A DNA stretch of 5,778 bases. Origin: an uncultured Lachnospiraceae bacterium. Lineage in GTDB: Bacteria; Bacillota; Clostridia; Lachnospirales; Lachnospiraceae. Below the pieces are notes generated by a model that was not told the DNA's origin, did not search any database, and saw nothing but the letters and a program-made list of their open reading frames with translations. Made by a program: the position numbers and the translations under genes. Numbering within the stretch: position 1 is the stretch's first letter; each line of letters begins with the position of its first letter. Below, piece by piece: positions 1 through 4,290 of this stretch. The DNA lies in NCBI GenBank assembly GCA_902803155.1, contig CADCOU010000247.1, forward strand, positions 1-5,778, given 5' to 3'.

Positions 1-343
1 CATGCATTACATCAAGTGTGATGTGTCAACGACCTGCGTCGGCATGGCTGCGAGCATGGGGGCGTTTCTCCTTGCCGGAGGGGCAAAAGGAAAAAGGTTC
101 GCACTTCCCAACTCCCAGATCATGATCCATCAGCCGTCCGGCGGAGCGCAGGGACAGGCAAGTGACATCAAGATCCAGGCGGAGCAGATCATTGAGACCA
201 GGAAGAAGCTGAACCAGTATCTGGCTGAAAACAGCGGACAGCCGATCGAAGTGATCGAGCGTGATACGGAACGTGATCACTGGATGAGTGCTCAGGAGGC
301 TCTCGCATACGGTCTGATCGACCAGGTGGTGACCTCGAGATAA
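1..343 (+). CDS. clpP: ATP-dependent Clp protease proteolytic subunit ClpP, C-terminal part
   Basis: ClpP is the serine peptidase of the ClpXP and ClpAP/ClpCP proteases; it forms a double seven-membered ring in the cytoplasm and degrades polypeptides fed in by a Clp ATPase. The visible 113 residues are the C-terminal part; about 80 N-terminal residues lie before the window, and the first ATG seen (base 2) is internal, matching the Met before YIK in the family. The full catalytic triad is present: Ser18 of the fragment in GMAASMGAF, His43 in MIHQP, and Asp92 in RDTERD. Their spacing (25 and 74 residues) equals that of E. coli Ser97/His122/Asp171. The C-terminal YGLIDQVV is typical. The stop is TAA at 341-343, and clpX follows after 22 bases, so the two are probably cotranscribed. 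No truncation is seen other than the window edge. Confidence 0.97.
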   Translation, partial: MHYIKCDVSTTCVGMAASMGAFLLAGGAKGKRFALPNSQIMIHQPSGGAQGQASDIKIQAEQIIETRKKLNQYLAENSGQPIEVIERDTERDHWMSAQEALAYGLIDQVVTSR

Positions 344-365
344 GAACATCATAATAAGGGGTATC

Positions 366-1685
366 ATGGCAAATAAGAATTTTGACAAGATCAGATGCTC
401 GTTCTGCAACAAGACCGAGGATCAGGTGCGCAAGCTGATCGCGGGACCCGGAGGGGTCTATATCTGTGATGAATGTATTGATGTGTGCTCTGAGATTATG
501 GAAGAGGAGCTGGCCGACGAGGAGCAGGACTTCTCCGAGAGCGACATCAACCTCCGTACGCCCAGGGAGATCAAGGAGTTCCTGGATGAGTACGTAATCG
601 GACAGGATGAAGCGAAAAAGACGCTTGCGGTCGCAGTCTACAACCACTACAAGAGAGTGCTGTCCAATGGCGGACGATCTTCTGTAGATGGAGTGGAGCT
701 GCAGAAAAGCAATATCCTCATGCTCGGACCGACCGGATCCGGCAAGACATATCTCGCCCAGACACTCGCGAAGATGCTGAATGTCCCGTTTGCGATTGCG
801 GACGCGACTTCTCTGACAGAAGCCGGATATGTGGGTGAGGATGTTGAGAATATTCTGCTGAAACTGATCCAGGCTGCGGACTATGATATCGACCGGGCGC
901 AGAGGGGTATCATCTATATTGATGAGATCGATAAGATTACCCGTAAGAGCGAAAATGTTTCAATCACCAGAGACGTATCCGGAGAGGGTGTGCAACAGGC
1001 GCTCCTGAAGATCGTGGAAGGCACGCAGGCATCCGTTCCGCCGCAGGGCGGAAGAAAGCATCCCCATCAGGAACTGATCCAGATCGATACGACCAATATC
1101 CTGTTTATCTGCGGAGGCGCGTTCGAAGGTCTGGATAAGATCATCGAGAGCCGGATGGATACAAAGTCGATGGGATTTCTTGCCGAGATTACTGAGAAGC
1201 GGGAAGAGAATATCGGCGAGGTTCTCAAGAAGGTGCTTCCCCAGGACCTGATACGCTTCGGTCTGATTCCGGAGTTCATCGGGCGTGTTCCGGTTGTAGT
1301 CAGTCTGAATGCGCTTGACCGAGATGCGATGATCCGGATACTGACAGAACCGAAGAATGCGATCATCCGACAGTACCAGAAACTGTTCGAACTGGACGGT
1401 GTGGAACTGAGTTTTGAGAAGGATGCGATCGAAGAAATCGCAGACAAGACCATAGAGCGCAAAATCGGCGCCAGGGGACTGCGATCCATTATCGAGAGTG
1501 CCATGCTGGATATCATGTATGAGCTTCCCAGCGACAGGAATGCGGTCAGCTGCGTAATGACAAAGGAAGCAGTGGACGGAACAGAAAAGCCGCAGATCAC
1601 CTACCGTGATCCGGGGGAAGACGGCTCTGAAACTGCGCCTGCCAGGACCAGGCGCGGAAGAGTGAAGGTCGAAGAGACGGCATAA
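366..1685 (+). CDS. clpX: ATP-dependent Clp protease ATP-binding subunit ClpX
   Basis: ClpX is a hexameric AAA+ unfoldase that recognises tagged substrates, unfolds them with ATP and threads them into ClpP. The 439-residue protein has the N-terminal C4 zinc-binding domain (Cys11, Cys14, Cys34, Cys37), Walker A GPTGSGKT (121-128), pore loop GYVG (154-157), Walker B IIYIDEID (182-189), the RKH loop (230-232), the arginine finger in EFIGR (Arg307) and sensor 2 GARGLRS (Arg370). These last two arginines have the same numbers as in E. coli ClpX. The ClpP-docking tripeptide, usually IGF, reads MGF (269-271). The tail from about 415 is rich in Arg, Lys and Glu and somewhat longer than in the roughly 420-residue Bacillus protein. 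The start is the ATG at 366, behind AAGGGG at 356-361, a rather close spacing of 4 bases. It directly follows clpP, which fits joint expression as ClpXP. Confidence 0.98.
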   Translation: MANKNFDKIRCSFCNKTEDQVRKLIAGPGGVYICDECIDVCSEIMEEELADEEQDFSESDINLRTPREIKEFLDEYVIGQDEAKKTLAVAVYNHYKRVLSNGGRSSVDGVELQKSNILMLGPTGSGKTYLAQTLAKMLNVPFAIADATSLTEAGYVGEDVENILLKLIQAADYDIDRAQRGIIYIDEIDKITRKSENVSITRDVSGEGVQQALLKIVEGTQASVPPQGGRKHPHQELIQIDTTNILFICGGAFEGLDKIIESRMDTKSMGFLAEITEKREENIGEVLKKVLPQDLIRFGLIPEFIGRVPVVVSLNALDRDAMIRILTEPKNAIIRQYQKLFELDGVELSFEKDAIEEIADKTIERKIGARGLRSIIESAMLDIMYELPSDRNAVSCVMTKEAVDGTEKPQITYRDPGEDGSETAPARTRRGRVKVEETA

Positions 1686-1705
1686 GAGCGTGTTTTGTAC
1701 AGTAT

Positions 1706-1742
1706 ACAGGGTTGTCACACATCGTGCGGCAGCCCTGTTTGT
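1706..1742 (+). terminator. Possible weak intrinsic terminator after clpX
   Basis: The arms 1706-1716 and 1728-1738 pair over 11 positions, two of them G-U. After one mismatch, a further CAC/GTG pairing (1718-1720 with 1724-1726) closes on a 3-base loop. The following T run is short (TTTGTATAT). This fits a leaky terminator 20 bases after the clpX stop, which would lower but not abolish readthrough into engB. It could also be an mRNA-stabilising 3' hairpin. Confidence 0.5.
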
Positions 1743-1783
1743 ATATAAACCGGTGTGTCAGGCAGCAGATCAGGAGAGAATAA

Positions 1784-2461
1784 ATGAAAATACGAAGCGC
1801 GGAACTGAATATAGTATGTGGATACACCAGTCCTCTTCCGGAAACGGTTTTTCCGGAGATTGCATTTGCAGGACGGTCCAATGTCGGGAAGTCTTCTCTG
1901 ATTAATGTCCTGATGCAGAGGAAGCGCCTGGCCAGGGTCGGGGAGACTCCCGGAAAGACACGTACGATAAACTATTATCAGGTGGATGCACTGCTCAGTA
2001 TCCCGGTATCTGAACTGCCGGGAGATGCGGATCCGGCAGAAACCGGGAAGGTTCAGATGAAAGAGCAGGGTGAAGTATTTCATCTGGTTGACCTGCCGGG
2101 TTACGGATATGCAAATGTCTCACTCGATGAAAAGGCAAAGTGGGGCAGCATGGTGGAAAGGTATCTGAAATCTTCCCGGAATATCCGGGCAGTTTTCCTG
2201 CTGGTAGATATACGTCATGAACCAAATGCAAACGACCGTCAGATGTACGACTGGATCATGGCAAGCGGATATCAGCCGATCATCATTGCCACTAAGTCGG
2301 ACAAAGTAAAGCGGAGCCAGATCCAGAAACAGATGAAGGTACTGAGGGAGGGGCTTAAGGCACCGAAGGGGACTGTGGTGATTCCGTTTTCCGCTCAGTC
2401 CGGCTCGGGAAGAGAAGAAATCTGTAAAAAAATCGGAGAAATCCTGTCTGAAAAGCAATAA
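1784..2461 (+). CDS. engB: Ribosome biogenesis GTPase EngB (YsxC/YihA)
   Basis: EngB is a TRAFAC-class GTPase needed for late assembly of the 50S ribosomal subunit in the cytoplasm. The motifs are in order: G1 GRSNVGKS (30-37), G2 TPGKTRT (55-61), G3 DLPGYG (103-108), G4 TKSDK (170-174; TKADK is commoner) and G5 SAQ (203-205). The protein is 225 residues, longer than the usual roughly 195-210. The excess lies between G2 and G3 (about residues 70-97), where about 48 residues separate PGK from DLPGYG instead of about 20 in Bacillus YsxC. The insert is acidic and polar with several prolines, so it is probably a surface loop. The start ATG at 1784 follows AGGAGAG (1772-1778). In many Firmicutes engB follows lon in the clpX-lon cluster; here it follows clpX directly, 98 bases downstream. 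I see no convincing own promoter in that gap. Confidence 0.96.
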   Translation: MKIRSAELNIVCGYTSPLPETVFPEIAFAGRSNVGKSSLINVLMQRKRLARVGETPGKTRTINYYQVDALLSIPVSELPGDADPAETGKVQMKEQGEVFHLVDLPGYGYANVSLDEKAKWGSMVERYLKSSRNIRAVFLLVDIRHEPNANDRQMYDWIMASGYQPIIIATKSDKVKRSQIQKQMKVLREGLKAPKGTVVIPFSAQSGSGREEICKKIGEILSEKQ

Positions 2462-2487
2462 TTGATAGAAATAGCAATAAAACGCGC

Positions 2488-2519
2488 TTTTCATATCTGT
2501 GATCCTGTGATATTATAAT
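2488..2519 (+). promoter_or_regulatory. Predicted sigma-A promoter of the 174-aa exported protein gene
   Basis: The -10 box is TATAAT (2514-2519, perfect), with a -35-like TTCATA (2490-2495, 4 of 6) 18 bases upstream. A second reading is an extended -10, TGA-TATTAT (2508-2516), with TTTTCA (2488-2493) 17 bases upstream. Either predicts a transcription start near 2523-2526 and a leader of about 66-69 bases. The -35 is weak, so an activator or readthrough from engB may contribute. Confidence 0.65.
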
Positions 2520-2523
2520 TACA

Positions 2524-2539
2524 GCGAAAACGATTTCGC
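2524..2539 (+). promoter_or_regulatory. LacI-family-like operator dyad at the predicted transcription start
   Basis: GCGAAAACGATTTCGC is an inverted repeat with six paired bases on each side (GCGAAA/TTTCGC) around a central ACGA containing the CG step typical of LacI/GalR-family operators. Its core fits GNAARCGNWWWC, the inner 12 positions of the CcpA cre consensus WTGNAARCGNWWWCAW, and it also resembles the E. coli PurR box. The four outer positions do not fit cre. It overlaps the predicted +1, where a bound repressor would block initiation. Which regulator binds is unknown; an RNA hairpin in the leader is an alternative. Confidence 0.5.
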
Positions 2540-2591
2540 AAAACAATACTACTGTTTTCCGGGATCAGATCATAATTCAGGAGGGACGGAT

Positions 2592-3116
2592 ATGAAAAAG
2601 ATTCTTAGCAGACTGACTCTGGTCATGGTGATTTCTATGGTGCTGGTCGGGATGACCCCGGTTGCAGCATCCGCAAAGACCATAAAGCTGAAACCGCAGT
2701 CATTTGTCACAAAAACAAAAACGGCGAATAAGGCAAGCCGGGTAGTAAACAGAGGCACCACGACTGTTGTGATGCCGTCGAACGGAAGAGGTTATCTGAA
2801 GTTCAAAGCAACGAAGAAGAAAACCTATGCATTCTCACTGTCAGGGCTTCGTACATCCAGATCTTATTCCAACGGATATTTTTATGTCATGCGGAAATAC
2901 GGACGCAGCAAAAAGTATATCTCAATGGAAAAACTGCTCACGCAGGGAGGCAAGACAAGCGCTCTGTATATTGCTACCAAAGAGTACAGGTACAGGGATC
3001 TGAAAACTTCATTCCTGAAATCCAGATACGGAAAGATCGTACTTCGCAAAAATGAGACAGTTTATCTGTATTTCTGCTTCTCTGCGGGAGACTGCCTGAC
3101 GCTGAATATTAAATAA
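2592..3116 (+). CDS. Small basic exported protein of unknown function, PPC-like beta fold possible
   Basis: I do not recognise this 174-residue protein. It begins with a Sec signal peptide: Lys2-Lys3, a hydrophobic core to about residue 25, and a probable signal peptidase I site after ASA (28/29). It has no lipobox, LPXTG or later membrane segment, so it is probably released or held to the wall by charge. By my count the 146-residue mature chain has 33 Lys/Arg against 5 Asp/Glu. From residue 67 it alternates hydrophobic and polar residues (GYLKFKA, YAFSLSG, NGYFYV, VYLYF, CLTLNIK). This is the pattern of a small beta-sandwich like the bacterial pre-peptidase C-terminal (PPC) domain, which is inference only. 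Two cysteines (162, 168) near the end could form a disulfide. The start ATG at 2592 has a strong AGGAGGG (2579-2585) six bases upstream. It has its own promoter and terminator, so it is monocistronic. Codons are richer in A than in clpX or valS. Confidence 0.85.
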   Translation: MKKILSRLTLVMVISMVLVGMTPVAASAKTIKLKPQSFVTKTKTANKASRVVNRGTTTVVMPSNGRGYLKFKATKKKTYAFSLSGLRTSRSYSNGYFYVMRKYGRSKKYISMEKLLTQGGKTSALYIATKEYRYRDLKTSFLKSRYGKIVLRKNETVYLYFCFSAGDCLTLNIK

Positions 3117-3140
3117 CATAATTTTCAACACCTGGATCAC

Positions 3141-3175
3141 AACCGGCATTTTCATATGGAAGATGCCGGTTTTCA
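3141..3175 (+). terminator. Intrinsic terminator after the 174-aa exported protein gene
   Basis: The arms 3141-3153 (AACCGGCATTTTC) and 3159-3171 pair over 13 positions, with one G-U pair, around a 5-base loop (3154-3158). The T tract is short (TTTTC, 3170-3174). It lies 24 bases after the stop codon and separates the two exported-protein genes. The reverse strand lacks a T tract, so it works in the + direction. Confidence 0.8.
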
Positions 3176-3232
3176 CATAGGATATGTATAGCCTGACATC
3201 GTACAATATCCTGTAAAAAAATAAGAATTATT

Positions 3233-3261
3233 CTGACAAATACGAATCTTTCTGATACAAT
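3233..3261 (+). promoter_or_regulatory. Predicted sigma-A promoter of the 229-aa exported protein gene
   Basis: The -35 CTGACA (3233-3238, 5 of 6) and -10 TACAAT (3256-3261, 5 of 6) are separated by exactly 17 bases. A TGA (3253-3255) gives an extended -10. The transcription start should be near 3268, with a leader of about 88 bases. A small inverted repeat, AGGTC-AGAG-GACCT (3273-3286), lies just downstream of the predicted start and could be an operator or leader hairpin. Confidence 0.75.
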
Positions 3262-3355
3262 ACAGTAAACAGAGGTCAGAGGACCTGAGTAACGTTGAAT
3301 GTTCCGCCACTACTGTCAGGATTGTTTATTACAGATCAGAAAAGGAGTCTCCGGT

Positions 3356-4045
3356 ATGAAAAAGAAAAGAATTGTTACCAGGATACTGGCAATGGCTGTT
3401 GCCTGTACATTGCTCATGGGAATTACCGCATCTGCAGAATTAGTCCCGAAGTCTGCAGATTATCTGAGTATCTATGATGTAGGCGGAACCCGGGCAGATG
3501 CAGTCACGAATCCGAGAAATGTACACAAATTCTATATCGGATATGCCTATAAGTATAATTGCAAACTGGTTGTTAATTGTACTACAAAACCGAAAGAATG
3601 CGTTAAGATAGCCAAGTTTACTGAAAAGATCAAAGGAGTAGATTTCATTGGCTACAAGATGTGGGCGACGAAACCGGGAAATGCAACAGTAACGGTTACT
3701 TTTACGGACAGCAGCGGATTGAAAAAAACAAATACCCAGAAAATCCGCACCTACAAGTGGTCGAATCCTTTTAAAACGCTGAAGATCGGGAAAAAGAATT
3801 TCAAAAGCGCATTCAAGAGTTCCGGGAGAAAGAACATTACTCCGGTCAGCGGCAAGCTTTCCATTAAAATGAACAGCAGGTTCAAGAAACTGAAAGTGTA
3901 TTATATGCCGAAGGGGAGTTCTTCCAGAAAGCAGGTTTCCGTGTCCGGGAGAGTCAGCCTGAAGAAGGGTGATACGCTTATATTCCAGTTTACTGACTAC
4001 AAGAACAGAGTAAAGAACGTTGAAGCGGCGTTTATTGTAAAATAA
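3356..4045 (+). CDS. Basic exported protein of unknown function with Ig-like (Big-type) segment
   Basis: I do not recognise this 229-residue protein. The start is the ATG at 3356, with AAAGGAG (3341-3347) eight bases upstream. An in-frame ATG at 3299 would add 19 residues with no signal-peptide character. The signal peptide has a KKKR start, a hydrophobic core at 10-23 and probable cleavage after ASA (27/28). The mature chain is strongly basic: 43 Lys/Arg against 11 Asp/Glu by my count. Residues about 55-133 resemble a bacterial Ig-like domain; the GNATVTVTFTDSSG stretch (108-121) is typical of the Big_2 family. Residues about 137-229 form a second Lys-rich beta-like segment beginning NPFKTLKIGKKNF, a style I associate with Lachnospiraceae exported proteins. 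There is no LPXTG or C-terminal anchor. A role in wall, matrix or glycan binding is possible but unproven. It has its own promoter and terminator and stands next to the other basic exported protein. Confidence 0.87.
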   Translation: MKKKRIVTRILAMAVACTLLMGITASAELVPKSADYLSIYDVGGTRADAVTNPRNVHKFYIGYAYKYNCKLVVNCTTKPKECVKIAKFTEKIKGVDFIGYKMWATKPGNATVTVTFTDSSGLKKTNTQKIRTYKWSNPFKTLKIGKKNFKSAFKSSGRKNITPVSGKLSIKMNSRFKKLKVYYMPKGSSSRKQVSVSGRVSLKKGDTLIFQFTDYKNRVKNVEAAFIVK

Positions 4046-4081
4046 TTACCCGATCTGTTTCAGCGGCTGCTGATGAATGAT

Positions 4082-4114
4082 CAGCCGGGACTGCGCGTCC
4101 CGGCTGTTTTTCTT
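4082..4114 (+). terminator. Strong intrinsic terminator after the 229-aa exported protein gene
   Basis: A perfect 10-bp GC-rich stem, CAGCCGGGAC (4082-4091) with GTCCCGGCTG (4097-4106), closes a 5-base loop (TGCGC) and is followed by TTTTTCTT. It lies 36 bases after the stop codon and should isolate this gene from valS. Confidence 0.93.
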
Positions 4115-4149
4115 ATGCTGCCGGTCTGATTTTGCTGTGTTTTGTGTAC

Positions 4150-4178
4150 TTGCACAGGAAAGAATGCTGAGATATACT
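4150..4178 (+). promoter_or_regulatory. Predicted sigma-A promoter of valS
   Basis: The -10 TATACT (4173-4178, 5 of 6) has TTGCAC (4150-4155) 17 bases upstream; only its TTG matches the -35 consensus. It is the best promoter candidate between the upstream terminator and valS. It predicts a start near 4185 and a leader of about 105 bases. Confidence 0.55.
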
Positions 4179-4186
4179 TGATAGAA

Positions 4187-4216
4187 CTGTGTGAAGTAAG
4201 ATCTTACAGGATACAG
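4187..4216 (+). promoter_or_regulatory. 30-base interrupted palindrome in the valS leader
   Basis: The centre is a perfect 12-base palindrome, GTAAGATCTTAC (4196-4207). After three mismatched positions on each side, the outer arms (4187-4192 and 4211-4216, CTGT against ACAG at the ends) pair again about the same centre, with one G-U. It starts about two bases after the predicted transcription start. It could be a repressor operator or a leader stem with a symmetric internal loop. No T run follows, so it is not a terminator. Confidence 0.45.
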
Positions 4217-4290
4217 GCACTGCCGGGGAGTGTTTCAGGAAGTAAACCGACGGCTCCGGTCAGGAAAAACCAGTTACAGGAGTATACATT

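Noticed and set aside
960..1718. A 252-codon open frame on the - strand across clpX
   Set aside because: It is a shadow of clpX, which has all family motifs; the antisense translation has no domain character and no credible ribosome binding site was seen.
1695..1749. A promoter for engB using TTGTCA (1712-1717) and TATATA (1742-1747)
   Set aside because: The spacing is 24 bases, too long for a sigma-A promoter, and other pairings of boxes are poor.
2478..2490. AAAACGCGCTTTT after engB as a terminator
   Set aside because: Only four A-T pairs form around a 5-base centre that cannot pair stably, so no terminator for engB is supported.
3299..3355. Upstream in-frame ATG for the 229-aa exported protein
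   Set aside because: The added 19 residues precede a clear signal peptide, and the AAAGGAG site is placed for the ATG at 3356.
3392..3406. AVAC in the signal peptide of the 229-aa protein as a lipobox
   Set aside because: The -3 position is Ala, the hydrophobic core continues past the Cys, and a better signal peptidase I site (ASA) follows.
4069..4085. Hairpin GCTGAT/ATCAGC overlapping the left arm of the terminator, as an antiterminator
   Set aside because: It is short and much weaker than the 10-bp terminator stem, and there is no sign of a regulated leader at this place after a stop codon.
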